Positions 29,005-38,705 are shown, counted from the first letter of the stretch. The stretch is 64,000 nucleotides of DNA from Fuerstiella sp041398845 (GCA_041398845.1 JAWKTZ010000007.1:1240001-1304000); one strand, 5' to 3'. Notes: generated by a model not told the origin, from the sequence alone. Numbers and translations are program-made.

Positions 29005-30218
29005 TGCGAAGCGCGTCTTTGATCTTGTGCCTGATCGGCAATGCGGCGATGGCGTCGGCGTTTTCTGAGTCGTCGCTGTCTGAGTTCCATGAACGGCTGG
29101 TGTCCGGCAGACCAACAACCATTGTGTGTTTCGGCGACAGCATCACCGGAGCTTACTATCACACCGGAGGTCAACGAGCCTGGTGCGATATGCTCGGAAT
29201 CGCGCTGCAGAAGGCTCAGCCCGGTGCAAAACCGCTGATGATCAACGCGGGACTCAGCGGCCACACCACAGTCAACGCCCTGGCTCGCATCGATCACGAT
29301 GTCCTCGCCCATCAACCTCAACTGGTGGTGGTGATGTTCGGCATGAACGACGTCACGCGAGTGCCGATCGACCAGTACGAAGCCAACCTGCGAACCATCG
29401 TTCAGAAGTGCCGTGACATCAAGGCGGCCGTCGTGTTGTGTACTCCAAATTCCGTTCTGGAAAATACAGATCGCCCCAACAGCAAACTGGCCGACTATTC
29501 CCGCATCGTTCGCAGGATTGCCGACGAACAGCAACTGCCGCTCGCCGACTGTTTCGAACACTATCAGCAACTTCGAAAACAGAATGAACTCAAGTGGTCG
29601 CTGCTGATGAGTGACGCGATTCACCCCAACATGACCGGCCACAGGCGTTTCGCGGAACTCATTGCAAACACGATTCTGAACAGAGACGTTTCGCTGGACG
29701 GCACGCCGGCACCCGACGATGCGCTGTCTCATACATTGGCTCGTTTGAGCGATGGTCAGCCGGTGCGGATTGTGGCGATGCCTCCGTATGACACTCTGTT
29801 TGCGGAACGACTGCGTCACCATTTTCCGGATGCCCGCGTTCAGGTCACGGTGTGGCCTGTTCAGGATCAGTCGATGGCACAACTGGCTGTGTGGGGCCAG
29901 CGGATTCGTGGTTTGAAACCGGATCTGGTGATCCCGGCTGTTCCGCAGGCTGCAGTGTCAGGCCGGCCTGAGACATGGATTGCGGACTACGAATGGGTTT
30001 TGAATTACAGCTTTGCGTTTTCGGGTCGGCCATGGGATGTCGTTCCTGTACTGCCCCTGTCCGGAACGCCGACGTCCGACAGCGAACAGACCAATTCGGC
30101 GATCGCCCGACAGATTGTCGTCGGAAAAGACGTCGCGTTTGTGGAACGGCCAGCGGACGACAAACGGTCCCCCGAAGACATCGTCAACGACTGGATTGAC
30201 GCACAGCAACTCCGATAG
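29004..30218 (+). CDS. Secreted SGNH/GDSL hydrolase
   Basis: A 404-residue exported hydrolase. A signal peptide (about residues 1-20) precedes the four SGNH blocks: FGDSITGAYYH (Ser nucleophile), NAGLSGHTT (Gly), FGMNDVT (Asn) and SDAIHPNMTGH (Asp-His). The first about 230 residues are the esterase. The C-terminal half contains a second, degenerate domain (VRIVAMPPYDTLFAERL) of unknown role. The frame is open far upstream inside thrS, but ATG at 29004 gives the signal peptide directly and overlaps the thrS stop. It may deacetylate or de-esterify a polysaccharide. Its TAG stop is the first triplet of a GGGTCTGACC-type repeat. Confidence 0.85.
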   Translation: MRSASLILCLIGNAAMASAFSESSLSEFHERLVSGRPTTIVCFGDSITGAYYHTGGQRAWCDMLGIALQKAQPGAKPLMINAGLSGHTTVNALARIDHDVLAHQPQLVVVMFGMNDVTRVPIDQYEANLRTIVQKCRDIKAAVVLCTPNSVLENTDRPNSKLADYSRIVRRIADEQQLPLADCFEHYQQLRKQNELKWSLLMSDAIHPNMTGHRRFAELIANTILNRDVSLDGTPAPDDALSHTLARLSDGQPVRIVAMPPYDTLFAERLRHHFPDARVQVTVWPVQDQSMAQLAVWGQRIRGLKPDLVIPAVPQAAVSGRPETWIADYEWVLNYSFAFSGRPWDVVPVLPLSGTPTSDSEQTNSAIARQIVVGKDVAFVERPADDKRSPEDIVNDWIDAQQLR

Positions 30219-30295
30219 AGGCTCTCTGAAAACGGGGTCTGACTCTTTGGAGGGCACTGTCCGGAGAGGGTCTGACCTTTTTTTCCGAGAGCCTC
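30218..30295. repeat. GGGTCTGACCC palindromic repeat, copy 1
   Basis: Imperfect inverted repeat with arms beginning GAGGCTCTCTGAAAA and ending CCGAGAGCCTC. It carries GGGGTCTGACTC and GAGGGTCTGACC, and starts within the TAG stop of the SGNH hydrolase gene. Related copies are listed at 19278, 47457, 49761, 54725 and 63836. Confidence 0.8.
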
Positions 30296-30452
30296 TGGCA
30301 GGCTGGCAGGAATCGTTGAGATTTGCTCAGCAGACCGGACTGTGACCGATTTCAGAATGATCTCAGATTCCGGAGATGAGGGATTCCCCTCACACTCGGA
30401 ATTCGATCAGACTGGCCATCGGCCCCGCCCATCTGCTAAAAGTCAGATGCGC

Positions 30453-30575
30453 TTAGGAACGCTTCATCAATAGATGGCGTAGTGGATTTCGCCAGAAATC
30501 CTGTGAGCAGGGAATTCTGGTGAATCCCGCTACGAGGTAAGCCAGTCAATGATTGTCGTTCCTTAGCGTGGCGAG
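30453..30575. repeat. Dispersed 120-bp palindromic repeat, copy 1
   Basis: Begins TTAGGAACGCTTCATCAAT and ends near CGTTCCTTAGCG, an inverted pair with one mismatch. The centre is an imperfect palindrome around GTGGATTTCGCC and GGTGAATCCCGC. A second copy lies at 37023-37142 with about 90 percent identity by eye. It occupies part of the otherwise gene-free region 30296-30693 before glgP, in which I see nothing else beyond a probable glgP promoter. Confidence 0.8.
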
Positions 30576-30693
30576 ACTCTGTCCCTCTCTTTTGGCAGGC
30601 ACGGGCCGTTGACTGTCTGATCGTTGCAAAAGACTGCCACGATCAGGAACTACCCCGAGCCTGCTCATTCAATCTGGAAGATCCCGAGACATC

Positions 30694-33180
30694 ATGTCGA
30701 CCATCACATCCTCTCAGGCCCCAGCATCAAAACCGTCACAGAATCGCGTCGGAAACGGCCTGGCCGACATCGCCAGCGAAATTCATCGCCACCTGAATTA
30801 CACACTGGGACATCATGATGACGACGTCGATCCGCGTTATCTGTACCGAGCTCTGGCAACCGCCGTGCGGGATCGTCTGGTGGCCAACTGGAAAGCCACT
30901 CAGGCCGGAATCCGCAGCAGCGGGCAGAAGCGCGTCTTCTATCTGTCGCTGGAGTTTCTGATTGGACGATCACTGTCCAATGCGATCCTGAATCTGGATC
31001 TCGACGACGACGTGCGGAGTGCTCTGAAAGAGTACGGCACAACCATGGAAGAGGCGGCCGATCTGGAACATGATGCCGGTCTGGGGAACGGTGGCCTTGG
31101 ACGTCTGGCCGCGTGTTTTCTGGACAGTTGTGCCAACCTGAGACTGCCTGTGGTCGGCTACGGAATACGCTATGAATACGGCATGTTTCATCAGCGGATT
31201 GAAAACGGTCGCCAGATTGAAGATCCCGACCACTGGCTCCGTGACGGCAATCCCTGGGAACTGGAACGTCCGGAAGATACTCGCCGCGTCCACTTCTATG
31301 GACATGCCGATTACTACCTGGATCGTTCCGGCAAAACCTGTGTGCGCTGGGCCAACAGTCAGGATGTCCTGGCAGTGCCGTATGACATGCCGATTCCGGG
31401 ACACAAAAACGGCACCGTCAACACTCTGCGACTGTGGAAGTCGGCGGCCACAAACGAATTCAACCTTGAAGAATTCAACGCCGGCGGATATTCCGAAGCT
31501 GTGGCCGCCAAGAATATGGCCGAGCAGATTTCCACCGTGCTGTATCCCAACGACGCCAGCGAAAACGGCAAGGAACTGCGACTGAAACAGCAGTACTTTC
31601 TGGTGTCGGCCAGTCTGCAGGATGTGATGAGCGACTGGGTGGCCATTCACGGCGAAGATTTCACCAATTTCGGAAAGCAGAACTGCTTTCAGTTGAATGA
31701 TACTCACCCCGCCTGCGCTGTTCCGGAACTGATGCGACTGCTGATGGACGAACACGGCCTTGAATGGGACGAAGCATGGGAGATCACCGGCCAGTGTCTG
31801 GCATACACCAATCACACGCTGCTGCCGGAAGCTCTGGAACGCTGGTCGGTGCATCTGTTTCGCCGCCTGCTGCCGCGACTGATGGATATCATTCACGAGA
31901 TCGATCGTCAGTTTCAGTTGAAGCTGGCCGAACTCTGGCCGGATCAGCCGGAACTCCGCGAACGCATGTCGCTGATCGAACACGGCGACAATCCTCATGT
32001 CCGGATGGCCTATCTGGCAATCGTCGGCAGCTTCTCCGTCAATGGTGTTGCCGGTCTGCACACGGAACTGCTCAAGTCCGGTCTGTTTGCCGACTTCTGC
32101 CAACTGTGGCCCGAACGCTTCAACAACAAGACCAACGGAGTCACTCAGCGACGCTGGCTCAGTCACTGCAACCCCAACCTGCGAACCTTGCTGGACGAAA
32201 CCATCGGCAGTGACTGGCAGGACGATCTCACAAAGATCTCCGCTCTGACTCCGTTCGCCGACGACGAGGCGTTTCGTCAGCGCTGGCAGAAGGTCAAGTA
32301 CAGCAACAAGCAGTCGCTGGTGACGCTTGTCGAAAAGAAAACAGGAATCACATTCAGTCCGAACGCACTCTTTGATGTGCAGGTGAAACGCATTCACGAA
32401 TACAAACGTCAGTTGCTGAACGTGCTGCACGTCGTGCATCTGTATGATCGCATCTGTCGCGGCGAGACCACAGGAATGGTGCCTCGCTGTGTGCTGATCG
32501 GAGGCAAGGCTGCTCCGGGATATCATGTGGCCAAGGTGATCATCAAACTGATCAATGACGTGGCCGCAGTGATCAATGCCGAACCCAAAGCTCAGGATCT
32601 GCTGAAGCTGGTGTTCTTTCCCAACTACGGGGTTTCCGCGATGGAAGTCATCTGTCCGGCCGCCGATCTGTCCGAACAGATTTCCACCGCCGGAAAGGAA
32701 GCGTCGGGCACCGGCAATATGAAGTTCATGATGAACGGAGCTCTCACCATCGGCACTCTGGACGGAGCCAACATTGAAATTCGTGAACAGGTGGGCGAAG
32801 AAAACTTCTTTCTGTTCGGGCTCACCGCCGCAGAAGCGGCTGCAAGGCGGCAGAATTATGATCCCAACGCGATCATCGAACAGGACGAAGAAATTCGCCG
32901 TGTGATGAACCTGATCGAAGGCGGTCACTTCAATCGCGCCGAACCAGGCATCTTCAGCGTGCTGACATCGGGACTCCGCAACCCGCACGACCCGTGGCTC
33001 AGCATTGCCGATTTCCGCAGCTATATTGATGCTCAAAGACGTGTCAACGAAATCTACAAGGATCAGACGGCGTGGAGTCGCATGAGTATACTGAACACGG
33101 CGTCGAGCGGCTGGTTTTCCAGTGACCGCACGATTCAACAGTATGCTGACGAAATCTGGCACGTGAAACCCGTGGAATAA
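30694..33180 (+). CDS. glgP: Glycogen/starch phosphorylase
   Basis: An 828-residue GT35 phosphorylase that releases glucose-1-phosphate from alpha-1,4-glucans. Landmarks in order are LEFLIGRSLSNAILNL, the GNGGLGRLAACFLDS glycine-rich region (about residues 130-145), ENGRQIEDPD, KRIHEYKRQLLN and the pyridoxal-phosphate site EASGTGNMKFMMNGAL, with the binding Lys near residue 675. Length is normal for the family. The MalQ gene follows 13 bp downstream, which forms a clear glycogen-mobilising operon. The first about 20 residues (Ser/Pro-rich) are poorly conserved. Confidence 0.96.
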   Translation: MSTITSSQAPASKPSQNRVGNGLADIASEIHRHLNYTLGHHDDDVDPRYLYRALATAVRDRLVANWKATQAGIRSSGQKRVFYLSLEFLIGRSLSNAILNLDLDDDVRSALKEYGTTMEEAADLEHDAGLGNGGLGRLAACFLDSCANLRLPVVGYGIRYEYGMFHQRIENGRQIEDPDHWLRDGNPWELERPEDTRRVHFYGHADYYLDRSGKTCVRWANSQDVLAVPYDMPIPGHKNGTVNTLRLWKSAATNEFNLEEFNAGGYSEAVAAKNMAEQISTVLYPNDASENGKELRLKQQYFLVSASLQDVMSDWVAIHGEDFTNFGKQNCFQLNDTHPACAVPELMRLLMDEHGLEWDEAWEITGQCLAYTNHTLLPEALERWSVHLFRRLLPRLMDIIHEIDRQFQLKLAELWPDQPELRERMSLIEHGDNPHVRMAYLAIVGSFSVNGVAGLHTELLKSGLFADFCQLWPERFNNKTNGVTQRRWLSHCNPNLRTLLDETIGSDWQDDLTKISALTPFADDEAFRQRWQKVKYSNKQSLVTLVEKKTGITFSPNALFDVQVKRIHEYKRQLLNVLHVVHLYDRICRGETTGMVPRCVLIGGKAAPGYHVAKVIIKLINDVAAVINAEPKAQDLLKLVFFPNYGVSAMEVICPAADLSEQISTAGKEASGTGNMKFMMNGALTIGTLDGANIEIREQVGEENFFLFGLTAAEAAARRQNYDPNAIIEQDEEIRRVMNLIEGGHFNRAEPGIFSVLTSGLRNPHDPWLSIADFRSYIDAQRRVNEIYKDQTAWSRMSILNTASSGWFSSDRTIQQYADEIWHVKPVE

Positions 33181-33193
33181 GCGGGAACCGTTT

Positions 33194-34705
33194 ATGCACT
33201 TCCCCAGGTCTTCCGGCATCCTGATGCCGGTGTTCAGTCTTTCGGACGGTCCCGGAATCGGAGACATCGGGACCGCCGCGTTTCGCTTTGTCGACTTCCT
33301 GCACAGCGCCGGTCAGACCATCTGGCAGATGCTGCCACTGGGACCGCCCGCCAGAGGAAACTCGCCCTACAGCAGCTACTCAGCCTTTGCAGGCAACCCG
33401 CTTCTGATCTGCTGCCGGTCACTGGTTGAACACGGACTGCTGACAGACGATCAGTTGAACAACGTCGGCTATGTGACGGACAGCGAAGGTCAAGTCAACT
33501 ACGATCGCGCGAATGCTGTCCGCCGACCTCTGCTGAAACTGGCGTTTCGGACGTTTCAGTCGGATGATCGGCACGCGCTGAGGCAGCCGTTCGAACAGTT
33601 TCGACACGACAACGAATCATGGCTGCGGGACTTCGGTCGGTTTGATGCCCTGTCTGAGAAATTCGGAACGCCCGACTGGTCGGAATGGCCTCGGGATCTT
33701 GTCCGGCGCGACTCAGCCGCCATCAAAGCGGTTGACGAACAGTTTCGTGACCGCATGGAATTTGCGGCCTTCGAACAGTTTCTCTTCCGGTCACAGTGGC
33801 AGCTTCTGAAACGATACGCCAATCAGCATCGGATTCGTCTGTACGGCGACATGCCGATCTTTGTGGCCTACGAAAGCGTTGACGTCTGGACTCATCAGCC
33901 CGACTTTGAACTGAACGAAGCCGGTCGTCCGACCGTCGTGGCTGGCGTTCCTCCCGACTACTTCAGCGCCACCGGGCAGATGTGGGGCAACCCGCTGTAT
34001 CGCTGGGATCGCATGGCAGAAACGGATTACGACTGGTGGATTCAGCGTTTTCGCGACGCCTTCGAATCCTTCGATCTGCTGCGGATCGATCATTTTCGCG
34101 GCTTCGAATCCTACTGGGAAATTCCGGCCAATGCGGAAAACGCCATCGGCGGGCAGTGGAAGGCCGGACCCGGCGAAGCCATTTTCCGAGCTGCTCAGAA
34201 TGTTCTTGGAGAACTGCCGATTGTGGCCGAAGATCTGGGTCTGATCACCGACGCTGTGCATGAGCTGCGTGATCGGCTGGGATTTCCGGGAATGCGAGTT
34301 CTGCAGTTCGGCTGTGACGACGAAAACGATCCCTATCATCGGCCGGACCATTATCCGAAGCACAGCTTTGCCTACACCGGCACGCACGACAACAACACCG
34401 TGCTGGGATGGTATCGCGAACGCCACGAACATTCGACGGAACCGCAGATCGTGGATCGGTTCGTGTCCGGTGCGTCCGATGCTGTTCACCTCGACCTGAT
34501 CAAAGCCGTTCTGAATTCCGCTGCCGACACCGCCATCATTCCAATGCAGGACCTGCTGGGTTTGGGCAGCGAAGCTCGAATGAACACACCCGGTGAAGCC
34601 GAAGGCAACTGGACTTGGCGCTGCCCCGCTGCTGACACGAACAACGATCTGGCCACAAAGCTGAAAACATGGACACAGGCTTCCGGCCGACTGCCGACGC
34701 CCTGA
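33194..34705 (+). CDS. malQ: 4-alpha-glucanotransferase (amylomaltase)
   Basis: A 503-residue GH77 disproportionating enzyme that transfers maltosyl units between alpha-1,4-glucans, complementing GlgP in glycogen breakdown. Diagnostic stretches are IWQMLPLGPPARGNSPYSS, DVWTHQPDFELN, GVPPDYFSATGQMWGNPLY, LLRIDHFRGFESYWEIP (the nucleophile Asp in RIDHFRG), VAEDLGLIT (acid/base Glu) and TGTHDNNTVLGW. Length is typical. It is directly downstream of glgP on the same strand. A tandem palindromic repeat begins right after the stop. Confidence 0.96.
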   Translation: MHFPRSSGILMPVFSLSDGPGIGDIGTAAFRFVDFLHSAGQTIWQMLPLGPPARGNSPYSSYSAFAGNPLLICCRSLVEHGLLTDDQLNNVGYVTDSEGQVNYDRANAVRRPLLKLAFRTFQSDDRHALRQPFEQFRHDNESWLRDFGRFDALSEKFGTPDWSEWPRDLVRRDSAAIKAVDEQFRDRMEFAAFEQFLFRSQWQLLKRYANQHRIRLYGDMPIFVAYESVDVWTHQPDFELNEAGRPTVVAGVPPDYFSATGQMWGNPLYRWDRMAETDYDWWIQRFRDAFESFDLLRIDHFRGFESYWEIPANAENAIGGQWKAGPGEAIFRAAQNVLGELPIVAEDLGLITDAVHELRDRLGFPGMRVLQFGCDDENDPYHRPDHYPKHSFAYTGTHDNNTVLGWYRERHEHSTEPQIVDRFVSGASDAVHLDLIKAVLNSAADTAIIPMQDLLGLGSEARMNTPGEAEGNWTWRCPAADTNNDLATKLKTWTQASGRLPTP

Positions 34706-34710
34706 TACGG

Positions 34711-35040
34711 GTGGCACAGGTTGCCGTTCAGGCAACCTGTGTGGCGCAGCCATGGGAAACGGTGCTGCAGCCTCCTTCCCACGGACACCGCCGTTTGTAA
34801 ATCGCCGGCGTTGTCACGGTTTCCCATCGCGTCGCGACACACCTTCTGTGAAGGTGTGCCACCCTCTGCTTTGAGGGGTGGCACTGGCTGCCGTTCAGGC
34901 AACCTGTGTGGCGCAGCCATGGGAAACAGTGCTGCAGCGTCCTTCCCACGGACACCGCCGTTCGTAAATCGCCGGCGTTGTCACGGTTTCCCATCGCGTC
35001 GCGACACACCTTCTGTGAAGGTGTGCCACCCCCTGCTTTG
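34711..35040. repeat. Tandem pair of 167-bp palindromic repeat units
   Basis: Two direct copies (34711-34877 and 34878-35040) differ at only a few bases. Each unit is bounded by GTGGCAC and GTGCCACC, an inverted pair, and contains two perfect hairpins (GGTTGCC/GGCAACC in copy 1, ACACCTTC/GAAGGTGT in both). It also has an inner inverted pair, ATGGGAAAC and GTTTCCCAT. No reading frame in it looks coding. The flanking bases to 35227 show nothing but the response-regulator leader. Confidence 0.9.
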
Positions 35041-35227
35041 ACCGCGGATCCCGTTCGACCCGGGAAAACTGCGGCAATGCGGGTTGAATCCCGTACCGCG
35101 GCCGTCTCATACTACCCCTGCCGGTGTGGAAACCGACTTTGCCTTGCTGGACAGCAGAAGATCTGAGACGCTACCTGTGTGACGTCAGGATGTGCGTTGC
35201 GGATTTGATACATGAGGACCGCTTCCG

Positions 35228-35644
35228 ATGATCCCGGAACCATCTCAACCTTATGACCTTCTGATCGCCGACGACAATCGCGCGTTCCGGGAAACTCTGC
35301 GTGAGTTCCTGGAACCGCGGACTTTGCTGCGAGTGCATGAAGTCGAATCGGGCGAAGCGGCCGTGGAGTATTCTCTGGAATATCACGTCGATATTGTCCT
35401 GCTGGATATGCACATGCACGTGATGACCGGGCTTGAGGCACTGCGTGTGCTGAAGGACCTGAATGCGCTGCGGCCCTGTATTCTGATTACGTCAGACGCC
35501 ACAGAGGAACTTCGCAGAGATGCCGCCGAAGCCAATGCATGGTCGGTGCTGAGCAAACCCGTGCAGCGAGCGGAATTGTGTACGACCATTATCGACGCTC
35601 TGCTGGATGCCTATGACGATCCGTTCCTGACTGGCGAATTGTGA
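35228..35644 (+). CDS. Single-domain response regulator
   Basis: A 138-residue CheY-like receiver with no output domain. Acidic residues DD in LLIADDNRAF (about residues 13-18), the phospho-acceptor Asp in IVLLDMHMHV (about residue 59), Thr/Ser in ILITSDA (about 90) and Lys in VLSKPVQ (about 109) are all present, so it should be phosphorylatable. A GAGG sequence lies about 10 bases before the ATG. No histidine kinase is adjacent, so it is an orphan, probably acting by protein contact. The C-terminal about 15 residues extend beyond the receiver fold. Confidence 0.9.
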   Translation: MIPEPSQPYDLLIADDNRAFRETLREFLEPRTLLRVHEVESGEAAVEYSLEYHVDIVLLDMHMHVMTGLEALRVLKDLNALRPCILITSDATEELRRDAAEANAWSVLSKPVQRAELCTTIIDALLDAYDDPFLTGEL

Positions 35645-35701
35645 AAATCGTGTTCAGGCGAATTCCTGACAGGCAACGCCGCCGGTGCTGTCGTTTAATG
35701 T

Positions 35702-36979
35702 GTGCTCATCCGTTCCCTGCTGGAGACCGCATTGTCTGACGACGATCGTAATACCCGAACATCCACCGTCATTGCCGCACTCGCCGCTTTCAGCACGTAC
35801 TTCTGCATGTACGCTTTTCGAAAGCCCTTTACGGCGGCCACGTTTGCCGACCAGGAATTCTGGGGACTCGGGCTCAAGACAGTGCTCGTGCTGTCGCAAC
35901 TGTGCGGTTACATGGTGTCGAAATTCATCGGCGTCAAAGTCGTTTCTGAAATGCCTCGATCACGCCGAGCTATCGTGATGGTGGCGTTGATGGCCATCGC
36001 CGAACTGGCTCTGGTCGGTTTTGCGTACCTGCCTGTTCCCGGCAAAGTTCTGATGTTGTTTCTGAACGGACTGCCGCTGGGAATGATTTTCGGTCTGGTC
36101 CTGGCTTATCTGGAAGGCCGCCGTCACACCGAAGCTCTGGCAGCCGGACTGTGCGCCAGCTTTATCGTGTCATCCGGTGTGGTGAAGTCTGTCGGTCGCT
36201 GGCTGATTGTGGATCACGGCGTGTCCGAATTCGACATGCCGTACCTGACCGGACTGATGTTCTTTCTGCCGATGCTGTTTTCGGTCTGGCTGCTGCAGAA
36301 AACTCCCGACCCCAATCTCGAAGACCGTCGTCTCAGATCCGAGCGTTCCGTGATGACTCGCACCGAACGAGGCCAGTTTTTTCTTGCCTATCTGCCGGGT
36401 CTGTCCATGCTGCTGCTGGTCTATATCGGGCTGACAGTGATTCGGACCATGCGCGATGATTTTGCCGTTGAAATCTGGCAGGCTCAGGGCGTCGAAAAGC
36501 AGCCGGAAGTCTTCGCTCAGTCAGAAATCGTTGTCGCAATCGCCGCCACTCTCATCAACGCGCTCGCCATCTGCATTGTTGGCAACCTTGCCGCATTAAC
36601 CGCAGCAACGGTACTCATGTGTTCAGGGTTCGTGGTGGTTGCCGTTGCAGCCATCGGTCAGTGGACGGGCCACCTGAACGCCTTTCCGTTTATGGTGGCC
36701 TGCGGAATCGGACTTTATATTCCCTATGTGGCCTTTCACACCACCGTGTTTGAACGCCTGATTGCTGCCTCACCGCGCCCCGGAAATCTGGGCTTCCTGA
36801 TGTATCTGGCAGATTCCATCGGCTATCTGGGCTACGCCGCCATCGTCACATGGAAGATGGTGGACCCGCCAGGAACCGGCATCTTCCCCTTTTTCCGAAA
36901 CGGAATGCTGATTGCGTCCGTCGTCTGCATTCTCGCGCTGCTGTCTGCTCTGAAGTACTTTCGTCGAGTGCTGAAATAG
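35702..36979 (+). CDS. MFS-type transporter (DUF5690-like)
   Basis: A 425-residue integral membrane protein with about 12 hydrophobic segments. The first two flank YAFRKPFTAATF, and a loop after helix 3 carries RSRRAIVMVAL. The pattern, especially STYFCMYAFRKPF and GMIFGLVLAYLEGRRHTE, matches what I recall of the DUF5690 family, a branch of the major facilitator superfamily found in Bacteroidetes and Planctomycetes. Substrate unknown. The start is uncertain: GTG at 35702, or TTG at 35732 giving MSDDDRNTR. It lies alone between the response regulator and a convergent sulfatase. Confidence 0.75.
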   Translation: MLIRSLLETALSDDDRNTRTSTVIAALAAFSTYFCMYAFRKPFTAATFADQEFWGLGLKTVLVLSQLCGYMVSKFIGVKVVSEMPRSRRAIVMVALMAIAELALVGFAYLPVPGKVLMLFLNGLPLGMIFGLVLAYLEGRRHTEALAAGLCASFIVSSGVVKSVGRWLIVDHGVSEFDMPYLTGLMFFLPMLFSVWLLQKTPDPNLEDRRLRSERSVMTRTERGQFFLAYLPGLSMLLLVYIGLTVIRTMRDDFAVEIWQAQGVEKQPEVFAQSEIVVAIAATLINALAICIVGNLAALTAATVLMCSGFVVVAVAAIGQWTGHLNAFPFMVACGIGLYIPYVAFHTTVFERLIAASPRPGNLGFLMYLADSIGYLGYAAIVTWKMVDPPGTGIFPFFRNGMLIASVVCILALLSALKYFRRVLK

Positions 36980-37022
36980 GGAAACGAAAAGCCAGGAACG
37001 AAATGCCGTTCTTTCTTTGCGT

Positions 37023-37142
37023 TTAGGAACGCTTCATCAATGGATGGTGTAGTGGATTTCGCCGGAAATCCTGTGAGAAGGGAATTCTGGCGAATCCCGC
37101 CACGAGGTGCGCCAGTCAATGATTGGTCGTTTCTTACCTGGC
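37023..37142. repeat. Dispersed 120-bp palindromic repeat, copy 2
   Basis: Near-identical to 30453-30575 (TTAGGAACGCTTCATCAAT start, shared GCCAGTCAATGATT). It lies between the convergent MFS and sulfatase genes and runs up to the sulfatase stop. The spacing of inverted segments resembles a MITE or REP-type element rather than a gene. Confidence 0.8.
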
Positions 37143-38705
37143 GGTCTGACTGTTGGACGTTGCGGCTTGCTTTCTGTTTTGCTTCTTTCTGTTGGGGCCA
37201 GGTTTTTTCCAGTCGCCGATTGGCGGCAGGCCGTCGTCAGGTTGGTTCCACAAGCGATACGGATCGTCCAGCGTCCGCATCTGCTCAAGCAGCAGGACTT
37301 CCATTTCTTCCAGCTTTTCCGCGTAGGCCGGGTCTTCGGCAAGATCGGTCAGACCAGGATCGTTCTTTCCGTGTTCCGCCACAAACTCATGTGGGTTCTG
37401 TGCCAGATTGAACAACTGAGTCTCCCGCACCGCGCTCTCCATGACGTCGTACTTGATCAGCTTCCAGTCACCCTGCTTCACGCAGCGCATGCCGGGTTTG
37501 GTTCCTCCGTTGTAAACGCCGTACAGAGTCTCCCGGATGGTCGCTTGAGTTCCCTGAAGAACGGGCTTGAAGCTGATGCCTTCACTGCTGGCAGGAGCAT
37601 CAATGCCGGCCAGATCACAAATCGTACACAGCGAATCCAGCAGATAGATATTGCCGACCGCTCGTGAACCCGCGCTGATCCCGGGCCCGCGCACGATGTA
37701 CGGAACGCGCCAGGTGTGCTGATACAGATTCTGCTTGCCCTGCAGTCCGTGACGGCCGATCGCCATCCCGTGATCCGCCGTGTAGACGATGTAGGTGTTA
37801 TCGAGTTCGTTCATGTCTTCCAGTTGCTGCAGCACCTTGCCGATCTGAATGTCGATATTCTCACTGCACGCAAATTCCCGTCCGAGTTCATTGCGGATGG
37901 TTTGTTCATCGCGTTTTTCCCACACACCGCTCACAGCCACTTCATCACGCAGTCCGGGATGTCCGTGATGAAACGGATGCTGTGGCAGATAGTTCACTGG
38001 CAAAGCTGGCTGCTTTGGACTGGCCGGCGGCAGGCTATCCCGATCGGTGTGATTCACCGCACCGTATTTCGCCAGCAGTTCCGGAGTACCGTCGCGAGTA
38101 TCATGCGGATGCGAAAACCCGAAGTAGATCAGAAACGGATCCTCATCGTTCGTGGCCTGGCGCTGTTTCAGATAGTCCAGAACCTGTTTGCCATGCCATG
38201 CACTGCCGCTTTCTTCCGTTCCTCCGCGCTTGGTTGCGTCCTTCACCACGTCGAAACGAGCATTGGCAGCCGCATAGCTGTTGCCGATTTTGCACGTCCG
38301 CATGGTGTCGTAACCGGCTTTGTGAAACACAGCCGCCATCACATGGTCTTCAATATCAGACGGGCATTGCCGTTTTCCGGGGCCAATCGGCAGATGCCAG
38401 ACCGTGCGCCCCGTCATGATCATGTGCCGCGATGGAGTACACACGGCGCCACTGAAGGAACCCATCTGGTAGGCACCATCCAGAACCATGCCTTCAGCCG
38501 CCAGCCGATCAATGTTGGGCGTGTCCAGAATCGAATCGGGGTGATACAGCTTCAGGTCAAATGGCGACTGGTCGTCGACCACGATGAACAGAATATTAGG
38601 ACGCTTCTGCGTCGAGGCTTCCGAATTGTCTGAGGCGACACCGAATGCCGCGCCTGAGATCATCAACGCCAACGCACGAAAGACAAATGTCGCAGAATGT
38701 GTCAT
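37134..38705 (-). CDS. Secreted formylglycine-dependent sulfatase
   Basis: A sulfatase of the alkaline-phosphatase superfamily; about 523 residues from the ATG at 38705, with earlier in-frame starts at 38732 and 38783. A signal peptide (MTHSATFVFRALALMISGAA) precedes the metal-binding VDDQ motif. The activation motif CTPSR matches the type I sulfatase pattern in which Cys is converted to formylglycine; GRTVWHLP follows. YTADHGMAIGRHGLQGKQN supplies further metal and active-site residues. Planctomycetes carry many such enzymes for sulfated algal polysaccharides. The C-terminus is basic (KKQNRKQ). It stands alone, without a local polysaccharide-utilisation cluster. Confidence 0.9.
   Translation of the reverse strand: MTHSATFVFRALALMISGAAFGVASDNSEASTQKRPNILFIVVDDQSPFDLKLYHPDSILDTPNIDRLAAEGMVLDGAYQMGSFSGAVCTPSRHMIMTGRTVWHLPIGPGKRQCPSDIEDHVMAAVFHKAGYDTMRTCKIGNSYAAANARFDVVKDATKRGGTEESGSAWHGKQVLDYLKQRQATNDEDPFLIYFGFSHPHDTRDGTPELLAKYGAVNHTDRDSLPPASPKQPALPVNYLPQHPFHHGHPGLRDEVAVSGVWEKRDEQTIRNELGREFACSENIDIQIGKVLQQLEDMNELDNTYIVYTADHGMAIGRHGLQGKQNLYQHTWRVPYIVRGPGISAGSRAVGNIYLLDSLCTICDLAGIDAPASSEGISFKPVLQGTQATIRETLYGVYNGGTKPGMRCVKQGDWKLIKYDVMESAVRETQLFNLAQNPHEFVAEHGKNDPGLTDLAEDPAYAEKLEEMEVLLLEQMRTLDDPYRLWNQPDDGLPPIGDWKKPGPNRKKQNRKQAATSNSQTAR

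Noticed and set aside
30970..33267. 765-codon frame opposite glgP
   Set aside because: It is the antisense of a strongly conserved glgP gene, with no family sequence or ribosome site. Long antisense frames are expected from the codon bias here.
34711..35040. CRISPR array
   Set aside because: Only two units of 167 bp with no short-repeat/spacer alternation and no cas genes; it is a tandem palindromic repeat.
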